This document shows positions 36,608-45,505 of a stretch of 64,000 bases of DNA, one piece after another (the stretch's first letter is position 1; each line of letters starts with the position of its first letter). This DNA is from Neisseria meningitidis. Lineage in GTDB: Bacteria; Pseudomonadota; Gammaproteobacteria; Burkholderiales; Neisseriaceae. The notes beneath the pieces were generated by a model. It ran no database searches, had not been told where the DNA came from, and saw only the letters and a list, made by a program, of their open reading frames with translations. A program made the position numbers and the translations under genes. The stretch spans positions 868,001 through 932,000 of the forward strand of contig NZ_LR134525.1 in NCBI RefSeq assembly GCF_900638555.1, in the 5' to 3' direction.

Positions 36608-36672
36608 AAGGCCGTTTGAAATTCTTTGCGGAATGCTGCCGTGATTGCGGTCAAAATCGCTGATTTGTCCAT
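36608..36672 (-). pseudogene. Major capsid protein gpT, 5' remnant
   Basis: Only the first ~22 codons remain (MDKSAILTAITAAFRKEFQT), matching the start of Mu T/gp34 major head proteins; its ATG overlaps the gp32 stop (TAATG) as expected. IS1655 follows. On the other side of the IS, a few codons (ESAAV then TGA near 35525) may be the 3' tip. Nearly 300 codons are gone. Confidence 0.78.
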
Positions 36673-37733
36673 TACTTACCTTCGCTTTCTTTGATTTTTA
36701 CAAATTCTTCGCCGGACATGCCCAGCATTTTTGCTGCGGCTGCCTCTTCCGCAGTCAGTGCGGCGACGCGTTCGTCGGGTGCTTTGCCGCCCGTTTGCGA
36801 GCCTGCCAGTGCAGCGACCGGCTGGGCGTTTTCAATAAAGCCGGTCAAAAATGCCAAGCCGCCCGGCTGTTTCAATACGCCTTTTGCCCACTCCTTCTGA
36901 GCAGGCAGCAATTTGCCTGAAGTCAGCGCGGCGGTAATCAATTCGTTGCCTTTGTCTGCTTCCTGCTTGGCAGTCAGCGCGGCGACTTTGCTTTGCAGCT
37001 CTTGAACCACTGAGATAGGCGCGTATTTAGTCAAATCAGGCTTGGCGGTTTGCGCCGTCAATGCCGCGATGCGGCTGTCTTTTTCCGCCAGCTGCGCGAA
37101 CACGTCGGCAGACAATGCCACGTCTTTCGGCTTGGCTTCCACGAGCGCGGACAATGCCGCCTTCAGTTCTTCTTCGCCCGCATCAGGCAGGTCGAACAGT
37201 TGCTGTAACAACTCTTTCATAGGGTTTTGCTCCGTTTCCGGTTTTAAAATTTGCGCCGACGCTGCCGCCAGCACCTCGTCCATACCGTCCAACGCGGGGA
37301 AATTTGTCAGCGCGGCGTGAAAAATTTTGCTTACATATCCCTTTGTGTCATAGGAAAACACAGCAGAGATGTAGCGATACTCTTTTGCGGCAATTGCCGC
37401 AGCCGCCTTGTCCGTCCACTCCACTTCGGCAAACATGCCTTTAGGCGTGAACTCCAGCCAACGCATCCAACCGGCGGCAGGTGCAGGTTGTCCGTTTTTC
37501 TCTTTGTAGAGCGTCTGGTGTTCATAATCGACAACCAACTGATTGCGCGAGCTGTTGGCCAACAACGCGACATCATGACCGTTTTCTTCGGTCAGATACC
37601 ACGCAGGGACATCAGTCGGACGACCGTCTACTGCGCGAAATTCGCCATATGGCAGCAGTTGGATTCGCCCGTCTTTTGGCTGCACCTCGAAACTGCACAC
37701 GGCAAGTAGGGTTTTTTGTGCATTTTTGGACAT
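36672..37733 (-). CDS. Head protease/scaffold, Mu gp32 (I/Z)-like
   Basis: 353 residues from MSKNAQKTLLAVCSFEV, chosen for the GAGAGG site. The N-terminal half is the Mu I protease (VPAWYLTEENG, QLVVDYEHQTL, AGWMRWLEFT, EYRYISAVFSY); the C-terminal helical half is the scaffold (Z). An internal ATG at MKELLQQLF may give the separate scaffold product, as in Mu. It is intact although its capsid substrate gene is destroyed. Confidence 0.85.
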   Translation of the reverse strand: MSKNAQKTLLAVCSFEVQPKDGRIQLLPYGEFRAVDGRPTDVPAWYLTEENGHDVALLANSSRNQLVVDYEHQTLYKEKNGQPAPAAGWMRWLEFTPKGMFAEVEWTDKAAAAIAAKEYRYISAVFSYDTKGYVSKIFHAALTNFPALDGMDEVLAAASAQILKPETEQNPMKELLQQLFDLPDAGEEELKAALSALVEAKPKDVALSADVFAQLAEKDSRIAALTAQTAKPDLTKYAPISVVQELQSKVAALTAKQEADKGNELITAALTSGKLLPAQKEWAKGVLKQPGGLAFLTGFIENAQPVAALAGSQTGGKAPDERVAALTAEEAAAAKMLGMSGEEFVKIKESEGK

Positions 37734-37920
37734 GTGTACCTCTCTCAATACGGTCATTTTGCCTATTTGAAAAAACAACAAAGAGTAGGCGTGCTTCAAA
37801 CCCTCCCGCCATTTTTTTAAAACCTGTCCGCGCGATACACAATTAATCGTTTTCAGGGGCTTTTTAGAAGCGTCTAGGATTGATTTTTATATCTTGGGCA
37901 GGGGTTTGTATTACCCGCAT

Positions 37921-37948
37921 AAAAAAACGCGCTAAAAAGCGCGTTTTT
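37921..37948. terminator. Terminator between gp31 and gp32
   Basis: AAAAACGCGCT-AAAA-AGCGCGTTTTT forms an 11-bp stem with flanking A and T runs, 16 bp before the gp31 stop on the operon's downstream side. The 230-bp gap must also hold a promoter for gp32. Confidence 0.7.
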
Positions 37949-37963
37949 GAGGGTTTTATAAAT

Positions 37964-38380
37964 TCACGGTATCAGACCCGAAAAATAATCCTGCACATCG
38001 TCCATCAAAGCCTGTTTGTCGTCGTCCGTCAGCGTCAAAAATTCCCGTTGCGGAATCCGAACTTTGCGGTTGCGCCCCGCCATACCGCCGAAGTTGTGGA
38101 TGGCGGCATAGACGATATTCGTACCGACAAGGGCTGTATCGTTGTCTGACAGTGTGGAAAAACTGTCTTTCAGACGACCCGAATCCGAAAGCGGCTTGCC
38201 GTCGCGGTATTTTAGCCCCAACCATTTCGGACGGCCTGCGTAGCGGAAATTGAGCTTGACCGCCGTGTGCATGGTTTCGGACAGTCGGCGCATCAGCAGG
38301 TAGCGGTTTTCGATCCCGTTGCCAAGCCGCTCGATTTGGTTTAGGACGACAAAGATATTGTCTATTTTGACATCAATCAT
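37964..38380 (-). CDS. Virion morphogenesis protein, Mu gpG/gp31-like
   Basis: 138 residues of the phage virion-morphogenesis family: LMRRLSETMHTAVKLNFRYAG, then KPLSDSGRLKDSFST and IPQREFLTLTDDDKQALMDD. It assists head-tail joining. It lies between MuF and gp32 in Mu order, with 109 bp to MuF and no gene in that gap. Confidence 0.85.
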   Translation of the reverse strand: MIDVKIDNIFVVLNQIERLGNGIENRYLLMRRLSETMHTAVKLNFRYAGRPKWLGLKYRDGKPLSDSGRLKDSFSTLSDNDTALVGTNIVYAAIHNFGGMAGRNRKVRIPQREFLTLTDDDKQALMDDVQDYFSGLIP

Positions 38381-38489
38381 GGTATGATTCCTTATAGGCG
38401 TTGGAAAAGCGGTGATAATCTCGATACCGCAGCCTGCCCTTTAGGGTGTACGAGAGCGTGTGCAAGTGAATTCGAGCCTTGCCCAACGT

Positions 38490-39785
38490 CTATTTCAATA
38501 CTTTCTTCTTCGCCATAAATTTGGCAATCTCTTTGTCGTTGCTGATTCGGTACGACTGTAGATAAATCTCATCCACCTCCTTAATATATTTTAAAACTGC
38601 CCACAATGCCGAGCCTTTATAGCGAGCTGTGAAAATCAATTCACGATTGTCGCGGATGACATGTTCAGGGTTTTGCAGCATATCCGGCAAAAAAGCATAG
38701 TAGGAGTCATCGAAATTCTGCCCCTCACGGCTGTCTACCTGTTTAACCAACGTATCATCAGACAGCCACACCGTCGCTCGAGTCATACCTGCCAGTTCTT
38801 GCATTTCCTTGCTCAATACACCCGCAGCAAATTTAAGCTGTCTTGATAGCGCGTTTCGGATTTTGATTTTCTGCTCTTTATCGGGCTTGCCATCAATATT
38901 CAAACGTTGCTTGACTTCATAAAACTCTTTTTCAAGCTGTTTAAAGCTGGTTTTAAAATCCGCACCACCCATTTCCGCTTTGGCAAATTGATGCGCCAAC
39001 GCACGGTCGTACTTGTCTAAATCGGGGCGGTAGTTCATTCGTCCGGCGTTGTAATCAAATCCTCGATCGGTCGTGTACAGACTGCCATCCGGTGCTTTAT
39101 AGGCAAGGGTCAGATAAGTATCGCCTTTTTTGTTGTAGATTTTATGGGTCTCGACCAGATTGTCCGCCGTGCTTTGCCCGACAATCCGCCCCTGGCGTTC
39201 CACATCCCGCTCCGACAGAGCGATGACCGAGCAGCGGCAGTTGTAGCCGTTGGGCGGGTAAAACGTTGCCCAAAACGGGTCGTCGTAGCGGTACACCAGC
39301 CCGTCTATTGCCGAATGCGCCGGACGGGTGCGGCTGTCGCCTACCGCGTCATACATCCAATAAGGTCGTGCATCAATATTTGCCATATATCCTTGATATT
39401 GACCGGCGTTGTAGGCAGTTTGCATGTTGGTACGGTAAATCGTCTCCAACCTCCGCGGCGAACCGAATACCTCGCCGGTGGCTGGGTCGATGATATCCTT
39501 GCCGTTATGCCCGTTCGGATGCAGCCAGCCCTTGTTGCTGAGCAGATTCAAGATACCTTTTCGCCAATCGTCAAACGACTGTCCACTTTTTGCCGATTCA
39601 ACCATCGAAGTTTTGATGTCGTTGAGCATATCCAAGTCGGTCATGCGGGCAATCGTATAGACTTTGGCAATTTCGGAGGCTGTCAGATTGCGGTAGCTCT
39701 CCGCCGTAACCTTTTTACTTTCCAGCCACTCGATTGCCTTTTTTGGCGGCAGACTTAAGGCAAATCCCAAATCAGGCGCGGGCAT
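38490..39785 (-). CDS. MuF head morphogenesis protein (gp30)
   Basis: 431 residues from MPAPDLGFAL; the open frame extends 29 codons up but lies inside the portal gene. The MuF domain shows IYRTNMQTAYNAGQYQG, DSRTRPAHSAIDGLVYR and WATFYPPNGYNCRCSVIAL. The C-terminal ~150 residues (MTRATVWLSDDTLVKQ, ELIFTARYKGSALWAVL) look like a fused barnase-EndoU-type phage domain. It overlaps the portal stop by 14 bp. Confidence 0.88.
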   Translation of the reverse strand: MPAPDLGFALSLPPKKAIEWLESKKVTAESYRNLTASEIAKVYTIARMTDLDMLNDIKTSMVESAKSGQSFDDWRKGILNLLSNKGWLHPNGHNGKDIIDPATGEVFGSPRRLETIYRTNMQTAYNAGQYQGYMANIDARPYWMYDAVGDSRTRPAHSAIDGLVYRYDDPFWATFYPPNGYNCRCSVIALSERDVERQGRIVGQSTADNLVETHKIYNKKGDTYLTLAYKAPDGSLYTTDRGFDYNAGRMNYRPDLDKYDRALAHQFAKAEMGGADFKTSFKQLEKEFYEVKQRLNIDGKPDKEQKIKIRNALSRQLKFAAGVLSKEMQELAGMTRATVWLSDDTLVKQVDSREGQNFDDSYYAFLPDMLQNPEHVIRDNRELIFTARYKGSALWAVLKYIKEVDEIYLQSYRISNDKEIAKFMAKKKVLK

Positions 39786-41340
39786 GGTCTTGTCCCAAAA
39801 TATCGCTGATAAACAAGGCCTGCTGCATATAGGTACGCAGTTTCGCGTTGTCCAAATTCGGATAAAGCGCATTCAGTGCGGCATCTGCCTCCTCGTAGCT
39901 GTTGCAAGCATTAAGTGCGGCAACCGCCTGACGCACCATCGGGTTGAGCTGAGAATTGAAATCGGGCTCAACCAGCGCGTCATCCAACGCGCCGTCCAAT
40001 ATTTCCTGATGCCTGCCCGTAGCCTTAGATGGTACGGTGTGGGCGGATAAAGCCGCCAATGCAGTTCTGTTTATCGGATTGTCCGGTACCTGCCGCACCA
40101 ACACAGCCTCACCCTCCTGCACATCTGGAATGACCAGTTTGTCGCGCACCCAGCTTTCGGGGATTTGTACGCCGACATCCACCAGTTTCGGGATAGCGTC
40201 GGCAAAGACCGCGATGTCTTTCGGCTCGCGCGTGTCAAATTCAAATTTCGGCACGCGGTTTGGGTCGGCATTGGGATAGTTGATTTGCAGGAACGGTCCG
40301 ATGATTTGGCTTGTGATGGTTTGCGCCACCTGTTTTGCGTCCGACACCAGCAAATCGCGGCGTACCTCGTTGTGGATATTGCCCAGCGCGTTGGTGCTGG
40401 ATTTTCCGTCCGCACCGCTGGTTAGCGTTTGCCCCAAAATCAGCCGCGCCGCCGATTTTTCGCACCAGTCGGCCATCTGCAAAAACGGATTGCTGGTTGC
40501 CATCGTACCGCTTGCAGCGTTGTGCAGCTCGATTTCCATACCTTCTGGCATGATGCCTGCCGCGTTGTGACCGATTTCCGCCACCGCTCGAAGCAGGGTG
40601 TTTTTTTCCTCTTTGGTTGCGCCCGCGCCGTATTTGCCGATACGGATGGGCATGCCGTACAGCTCCAAAAACTCGGCAAAATCGTGGACGGCGTAGTGTT
40701 TGAACATATACAGCCAGGAAAGCGTGCGGAAAAGCCCGTTGCGCGCCTGCTGGACGCTGCGCGATTTTTGGGTATGAACGACCCAGCCCAGCGGCCACAA
40801 CGCTTCGCCTTCCGGATTTTCGCGGGTACGCAGCAGCAGCCCGTTGTCTTTGTCCCATTTGAACCAGCTTTGCGGGCGGTGGATAAAGTTTCGGGGTAGG
40901 TAAAGGCCGTCTGAAAATACCCACTCGACCTCCAACGCAGAAAATCCGTGCCCTACCGCGTCCATCAAATCCATAATCAGGTCTTCGAGGGTAGGCAGGC
41001 TGTCCATCATTTCGTAGGCTTGGTCGGACAGCTTTTCTTCTTCGGGCGTCGCATTTCGCGGCGGGGCGACGCGCCAGTTGAGCGTCAGCAGCGCGCGTTT
41101 GCGCGTCCCCATATTTGCCGCGATGTCGCTGTCGCGCTCCTCAATGTCCGCGAAAAGCTCGTGTTGGGCGCGGATGTCGCCGCTTTCCGCATCCTCGAAG
41201 AGGGCCCGCATCTTTTGCGGTGTAATAAAATTGGACGGATGCTCGGCGATAACCCGACCGGTCGCCGTAATTTGAGCCACGTCCGTCTGCAATGCAGCTT
41301 CGGGCTTTTGGATTTTAGTTTTATTGTTCTTTTTTGCCAT
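39772..41340 (-). CDS. Portal protein, DUF935 (Mu gp29)
   Basis: 522 residues. Conserved DUF935 segments: RDSDIAANMGTRKRALLTLNW, ALEVEWVFSDGLYLPR and YGMPIRIGKYGAGATKEE, and LILGQTLTSGADG. The first in-frame ATG (41352) overlaps the ribosome site; MAKKNNKT has TGGAG correctly placed. The start overlaps the terminase stop by one base. Forms the DNA-entry ring of the head. Confidence 0.92.
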   Translation of the reverse strand: MAKKNNKTKIQKPEAALQTDVAQITATGRVIAEHPSNFITPQKMRALFEDAESGDIRAQHELFADIEERDSDIAANMGTRKRALLTLNWRVAPPRNATPEEEKLSDQAYEMMDSLPTLEDLIMDLMDAVGHGFSALEVEWVFSDGLYLPRNFIHRPQSWFKWDKDNGLLLRTRENPEGEALWPLGWVVHTQKSRSVQQARNGLFRTLSWLYMFKHYAVHDFAEFLELYGMPIRIGKYGAGATKEEKNTLLRAVAEIGHNAAGIMPEGMEIELHNAASGTMATSNPFLQMADWCEKSAARLILGQTLTSGADGKSSTNALGNIHNEVRRDLLVSDAKQVAQTITSQIIGPFLQINYPNADPNRVPKFEFDTREPKDIAVFADAIPKLVDVGVQIPESWVRDKLVIPDVQEGEAVLVRQVPDNPINRTALAALSAHTVPSKATGRHQEILDGALDDALVEPDFNSQLNPMVRQAVAALNACNSYEEADAALNALYPNLDNAKLRTYMQQALFISDILGQDHARA

Positions 41341-42962
41341 TATCGGCTCCATTTACTTTTTATCTCGTCATCAAAATCGTTATCGGTAGGGCTTTGCCAT
41401 TCTATCGGCACACAATTGGCCACCGCCCCCGACCAGAGCATATGCACTGCATCAGGACCATCATCATGATCAGCCTTTGGAAAATGGCGGAACTGCTGTA
41501 TCAGCGTCTGTTGGCTCTCATTCAACAGAATCAAACCGTTCGCCATGTGAGGCTGTAAAGTCTCAATCCGCAAGAGCTTGTCCGATACCGGCTTGACCAC
41601 CCGCGCCGGGACAGGTATTCCACGCGCCGCGCTGCGCTTGACCAGCTCATCTTTCAAAAATTCCTGAAACTGAACCGTCTCAACAAACCACAGTTTGCAA
41701 CGATATTGACGGTGCAATCTGATAACGTCCTCAATAATCAAATCAGGGAGACGTTTTTTAATCTGAGCTTCCACGACATACAGTTTGCCGGTTTCACGTT
41801 GATAACCGCCAATGATAATCGCCGACGGGTCACGGCTCGCCCCCGCTTTACCCAGCGACGGGTCGAGCGCACCGAAATACACCAAATCGGACGGCAGGTC
41901 GTTCCAAAACTTCATCGACTTGGCAAACGGCGCATCTTCGCCGCTGACCGGGTCGTTTTGATATTCGCTGTCAAATGTCGCATGACCGTCACGCGCACGG
42001 ATTTTCATCAGCGCGAGTACGCCGCGAGCCGCCCAGCTTGTTTGCGCACCGCGCTCCATCTCGTCTTTATTGGCGAGATAAAACGCCTCGGCCACAGTCT
42101 CGCCGTCGTTTCGGAAAAGTTCCTCCCATCTGTCCCACAAATCCATGCGGTCGGGCCAGCGTTTCATCGCCTTAAACTTAATACCGTGCCAAAACGGGTT
42201 ATTCAAAGTGCGGTTAAGTACGCTGTCGTAATGCAAAATCGTGCCGATATATATCACATCGTATTTCTGGCCGACACCGCCCAAAGGCAATACAGTCTTA
42301 GTCAGCCACGCATTGAGCTTGTCGCGCTGTTCGGGGTTGCGGACTTGCTCGTCATTCTCAATATCGTCCAAAACAGTTAAGTCAGGACGGTAAGGGCCGT
42401 GACGCAAACCGCGCAGCTTTTTACCGCTACCGGCCACTTGGACTTTAACGTCATTGGCCGTCACAATCGTACCGGCCTGCCATACGCGGCCCTGCCCGCA
42501 TACTTCCGGAAAGTCGGTTTTCAAGCGCGGATTAAATTCCAATTCCGCCTTGATGGCTTCGAGCATCGGGTATGCCTGATCTATGCTGTCCATCACAATA
42601 ACGGCATAATGTTTTTGGCCTGTCACAATACACCACAGCGTAAACAACTGAGTAACCTGCGTCGACTTACCCTCGCCACGCGGCGCACCCACCGCCTCAT
42701 TTTCCCCTTTGGGGGAGCGGATAATCTCCGGCAGACGGCTGAATAAAAACGCATGCAGTTCGGATTTTTCAGGGGAGCGGATATAATGCGGAAAGTAGGT
42801 GTTGACGAAATACTCGTAACCGCCTACCGGGTCAAACACCTTGGCACGGCGTGCAGCAATAGCCTTGGGCGACGCATCGAAGCCGTCCACCTCTGCCTCA
42901 ATAATTTGGCGGAGTTGGGCGGCATATTCGGCAAGTGACTTTAAAAACTCTTTGGACTTCAT
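41340..42962 (-). CDS. Terminase large subunit (Mu gp28)
   Basis: 540 residues. The ATPase shows Walker A APRGEGKST near residue 117 and Walker B LTVLDDIEND near residue 208; the nuclease half has YFGALDPSLGKAGASRDPSA and a late DGPDAVHML Asp-containing motif. It packages phage DNA by the Mu headful mechanism. No damage visible. Confidence 0.92.
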   Translation of the reverse strand: MKSKEFLKSLAEYAAQLRQIIEAEVDGFDASPKAIAARRAKVFDPVGGYEYFVNTYFPHYIRSPEKSELHAFLFSRLPEIIRSPKGENEAVGAPRGEGKSTQVTQLFTLWCIVTGQKHYAVIVMDSIDQAYPMLEAIKAELEFNPRLKTDFPEVCGQGRVWQAGTIVTANDVKVQVAGSGKKLRGLRHGPYRPDLTVLDDIENDEQVRNPEQRDKLNAWLTKTVLPLGGVGQKYDVIYIGTILHYDSVLNRTLNNPFWHGIKFKAMKRWPDRMDLWDRWEELFRNDGETVAEAFYLANKDEMERGAQTSWAARGVLALMKIRARDGHATFDSEYQNDPVSGEDAPFAKSMKFWNDLPSDLVYFGALDPSLGKAGASRDPSAIIIGGYQRETGKLYVVEAQIKKRLPDLIIEDVIRLHRQYRCKLWFVETVQFQEFLKDELVKRSAARGIPVPARVVKPVSDKLLRIETLQPHMANGLILLNESQQTLIQQFRHFPKADHDDGPDAVHMLWSGAVANCVPIEWQSPTDNDFDDEIKSKWSR

Positions 42963-42982
42963 TCAATTACCTTATGCAGTTG

Positions 42983-43489
42983 CTACCTGTATTTCTTTTC
43001 AATTTCCACACCCAACGGCTCGACCAGCTCGACATAAGCCTGCAAGTGTTGCGGGTATCGCTCCCTGACCACTTCGCCGAACAATTCCAACACCTCGATT
43101 GCCGTCGCCAGTTTTGACGTTTCCGGCATCACTTTGGCGTTTGCCGCCACGGTCTTGGTAAACGCGTCGGACAGGCTTGTCAACAGTTTGGCGCGCTCGG
43201 ACGGCATCAGCCCTTCAATCGACGTGTCTTGCAACATTGTCATCGTTGACTGGTACTGCACCAAAAAACCCGCCAGCAGCGAACGGCTCAAGTCTTCGAT
43301 GCCGCCGCCTGCCAAGGTATAGGCGGCGCGCACTTTGTCCCAATCGTCGCTGCTTTCCTTGGCGGCGCGTTTCCAGCTGCGGGCGGTCGCAATCGGGATT
43401 TCGCACATCATCGCCGCGATTTCAAGCGTCTGCCCGTCGCTGACGTACAATCGGCGCAGCTTTTCGCGGATTTCCTTCGGATGCGCCAT
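42983..43489 (-). CDS. Probable small terminase (DUF1804)
   Basis: 168 residues of DUF1804: MAHPKEIREKLRRLYVSDGQTLEIAA, then CEIPIATARSWKRAAKE, a helix-turn-helix-like start, followed by a helical body. It precedes the large terminase by 20 bp, the position of the DNA-recognition subunit in Mu-like phages. Confidence 0.82.
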   Translation of the reverse strand: MAHPKEIREKLRRLYVSDGQTLEIAAMMCEIPIATARSWKRAAKESSDDWDKVRAAYTLAGGGIEDLSRSLLAGFLVQYQSTMTMLQDTSIEGLMPSERAKLLTSLSDAFTKTVAANAKVMPETSKLATAIEVLELFGEVVRERYPQHLQAYVELVEPLGVEIEKKYR

Positions 43490-43490
43490 A

Positions 43491-43688
43491 TCAGCCCCCG
43501 AACTTGGCTCTCAGCAGCTCCCAGCCGGTCGTTACAATCACACCGCCGAGACCGCCGTAAACCGCCGCAGATTTCTTGCAGTCTTTCTTAATTTGCTGCA
43601 ATTCCTCGTCCATTCGAGCCTGATTGGCGAGCATGTCATCCTGCTTGGCTTCGATACGCGCCAAGACTTCCAAAATCGGGTCGCTCAT
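43491..43688 (-). CDS. Small prophage protein with one membrane segment
   Basis: 65 residues: a charged helical N-terminus (ILEVLARIEAKQDDMLANQA) followed by YGGLGGVIVTTGWELLRAKF, a weak membrane segment. Overlaps the DUF2730 gene by 4 bp and ends 2 bp before the small terminase. Occupies the Mu gp26 position. Role unknown. Confidence 0.65.
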   Translation of the reverse strand: MSDPILEVLARIEAKQDDMLANQARMDEELQQIKKDCKKSAAVYGGLGGVIVTTGWELLRAKFGG

Positions 43689-43951
43689 GATTTGTCCGCT
43701 TTCCTGTCCAATTTTTCGTTTACTTTTTCCAACTTGTTTTCAATTCGTTCTAAGGCTGCCGCAATATTAGTGCTGTCTGCCTTGGCATCTTGCTTGGTGT
43801 GATAAGAGAGCTTGACCGCGTGCAGCTCCTCTTTAAGGTCGTCAATGCGCTTGTCCGCCTCTTTCAGACGGCCTGAAATGCCGTTGACCCAAAACCAAAA
43901 CGCCGCCGTTGCAATCGGCCACAGGGTTTTAAACCCAAATTCAAAATCCAT
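43685..43951 (-). CDS. DUF2730 phage protein (Mu gp25-like)
   Basis: 88 residues: one N-terminal membrane helix (TLWPIATAAFWFWVNG) then a long coiled coil (LKEADKRIDDLKEELHAVKL; ALERIENKLEKVNEKLD). This is the DUF2730 layout. Found between the lysis and terminase genes of Mu-like phages; function not established. Confidence 0.82.
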   Translation of the reverse strand: MDFEFGFKTLWPIATAAFWFWVNGISGRLKEADKRIDDLKEELHAVKLSYHTKQDAKADSTNIAAALERIENKLEKVNEKLDRKADKS

Positions 43952-43962
43952 TTAAAACCCCT

Positions 43963-44291
43963 TTAAACCGGCACATCGCCAAATACGATACGGACCGCGT
44001 AGCCTTCGGGATGACGACTCGCCGCCTCGACCTTTTGGCCGTCTGAAAAGACTGAGTAATATTTCCGCAAAATACCAATCACATCAGCAGGGGCGTCGCG
44101 GAAAACTCCACACAAAAGGTCGTCTGAAAATCCTTATCCATGCGTACCGCGTAATCGATACCGGCCTTATCCAACAAATCGGAAACATGAATGACAAACG
44201 GCTCTTGCTCGCGTGCGCGGCTCAATCCCAGCTCTAAATCCGCATGGCGGCAGGCGACCGTGCGTTGCACCAACTCACGATAAGTCGTCAT
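43963..44291 (-). pseudogene. Mu gp24-region protein, frameshifted
   Basis: The first frame starts MTTYRELVQRTVACRHADLE and reads to FQTTFCVEF, then stops at 44079. The continuation RDAPADVIGILRKYYSVFSDGQ to YAVRIVFGDVPV lies in the next frame. One extra T in the tract at 44102-44105 explains it. Joined length about 109 residues. Head-side helper protein of unknown role. Confidence 0.6.
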
Positions 44292-44605
44292 CGCGCACCC
44301 TCCGAACCGTCAACTGCCGCTTGACTGTTGACCCAGTCGCGCCAAGCCTGATTTTGATTTTCCAGTTCGGCAACATAGCCGCCAAACTCGGCGGCGTGTT
44401 CCAACAGCGTTACTGTCTTGCCGTCTTTCGGCGGATTTGGGCGTACCGGCGCGACCATCAATGCGGCAGGCGGTGTCGGCATGACCGCCTTTTCGACAAC
44501 CTTAATTTCCGTAGCCGAGGGCGCGCTTGTAGAGCTGCAAGCCGTGATGGCCAAAGCCGTCAATACAACCGCCGCCTGCATTTTTACGGTCTTGAGTAAG
44601 GACAT
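44288..44605 (-). CDS. Outer-membrane spanin lipoprotein (Rz1)
   Basis: 105 residues with a signal ending ITAC (Cys near residue 22), then a Ser/Pro-rich stretch (PTPPAALMVAPVRPNPP) typical of Rz1. Its first ~104 bp lie within the Rz gene in another frame, the classic nested spanin arrangement. Pairs with Rz to fuse inner and outer membranes at the end of lysis. Confidence 0.82.
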   Translation of the reverse strand: MSLLKTVKMQAAVVLTALAITACSSTSAPSATEIKVVEKAVMPTPPAALMVAPVRPNPPKDGKTVTLLEHAAEFGGYVAELENQNQAWRDWVNSQAAVDGSEGAR

Positions 44606-44921
44606 TTTCGATTTCCTTTTTATTTTCCGTTTTCAGACGGCTGACTTCCGCCTGTTTTTTCGCCAAAGCCATGCCGACGGCGTGCGCCTTGACTTCATAT
44701 TTTTTAGCTTCCGCACGCGCCTGTTCCAGTTCGCGGGCGTAGTTTTGAGCCGACAACAGCAGGGCTTGCGCCTTGTCGCGCTTCATTTTCTCAATGACCG
44801 CCTGCTGCTTCGCAAAAGCCGACTTGTAGCCTTGATGGTGCGACACCGCCAAACCCGTGCCGACAAGCGCGATGATGGCAATCGGTTGCCAGTTATTCGC
44901 CAGCAGTTTCACGAGATTCAT
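44502..44921 (-). CDS. Inner-membrane spanin (Rz)
   Basis: 139 residues from MNLVKLLANNW: an N-terminal membrane anchor (PIAIIALVGTGLAVSHHQG) followed by a periplasmic coiled coil (AVIEKMKRDKAQALLLSAQN; RELEQARAEAKKYEV). The upstream extension of the open frame is not supported. It overlaps the upstream DUF2644 gene by 29 bp. Confidence 0.82.
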   Translation of the reverse strand: MNLVKLLANNWQPIAIIALVGTGLAVSHHQGYKSAFAKQQAVIEKMKRDKAQALLLSAQNYARELEQARAEAKKYEVKAHAVGMALAKKQAEVSRLKTENKKEIENVLTQDRKNAGGGCIDGFGHHGLQLYKRALGYGN

Positions 44922-45129
44922 TCTCGACCTCCTGACGTTTGACGCTGACCAACGAACGCGCCACCGCATAGCCGCCGACAATGCCCAAATACACCGCCCA
45001 AATCTCCGCCGACGGGTCGGGCAGCATCACAAACTTAACCGTCCCCGCCGCGCAGGCAACGTTTGCCCACAGTTTCGAGTGCGACACATTGCCTGTCGCT
45101 GGGTTTTTAAAAATATCCAAAATACGCAT
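44893..45129 (-). CDS. DUF2644 membrane protein, possible holin
   Basis: 78 residues (MRILDIFKNPATGNVSHSKLW) with two hydrophobic stretches (LWANVACAAGTVKFVML and IWAVYLGIVGGYAVARSL) and a charged C-terminus. DUF2644 proteins sit in Mu-like lysis cassettes; size and topology suit a holin, though this is inferred from context. Confidence 0.72.
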   Translation of the reverse strand: MRILDIFKNPATGNVSHSKLWANVACAAGTVKFVMLPDPSAEIWAVYLGIVGGYAVARSLVSVKRQEVENESRETAGE

Positions 45130-45131
45130 TG

Positions 45132-45296
45132 CTATTCCACACTTTTGGTTTGCAGGTGCCGTTTCAGCATTTCCTGATAATTGGCCAGTTCGCCCTCCGC
45201 AAATTCAAACGCCGCCAAGTCTGCCTGTTCGCTTGCCTCACGGCTTTTGGCCGACCACAGCCCAATCATCTTTTCGTAAAACGCAACCTGTCCCAT
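45132..45296 (-). CDS. 54-residue lysis-region protein
   Basis: Starts MGQVAFYEKMIGLWSAKSRE and is helical and charged throughout (LAAFEFAEGELANYQEMLKR). It starts 3 bp after the preceding stop and ends 3 bp before the DUF2644 start, so it fits the tight operon. No domain recognised; absent from simple length-limited gene calls. Confidence 0.6.
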   Translation of the reverse strand: MGQVAFYEKMIGLWSAKSREASEQADLAAFEFAEGELANYQEMLKRHLQTKSVE

Positions 45297-45298
45297 GA

Positions 45299-45505
45299 TT
45301 AACGACGATTCTTGCGTTTGCGCGCCGCGCGTTTCGCGGCTGCCACGCCTGAGTTTCTTAAATTTGGGCGTGGATAGGTGTGTATCGGACGAACATTTGG
45401 CATCTGTATAAGTGCGCGGTTTACCTGCTCATTACTAGGATTTTCTCCAATCAATTTTGTAAGAAAATAGGAAGCAGCTTCTTTCAATTTACCAATAATA
45501 TTCAT
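45299..45505 (-). CDS. 68-residue basic protein downstream of endolysin
   Basis: MNIIGKLKEAASYFLTKLIG start, then a proline-containing middle, and a strongly basic tail (AAAKRAARKRKNRR). Its ATG overlaps the amidase stop (ATGA). The frame is open 20 codons further up but that lies in the amidase gene. Function unknown; the basic tail could bind nucleic acid or membrane. Confidence 0.6.
   Translation of the reverse strand: MNIIGKLKEAASYFLTKLIGENPSNEQVNRALIQMPNVRPIHTYPRPNLRNSGVAAAKRAARKRKNRR

Noticed and set aside
36466..36672. 68-codon ORF starting with the gpT N-terminus
   Set aside because: Only its first ~22 codons are phage capsid; the rest is antisense IS1655.
37964..38489. Possible extra gene between gp31 and MuF
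   Set aside because: The 109-bp gap holds no open frame with a start and ribosome site.
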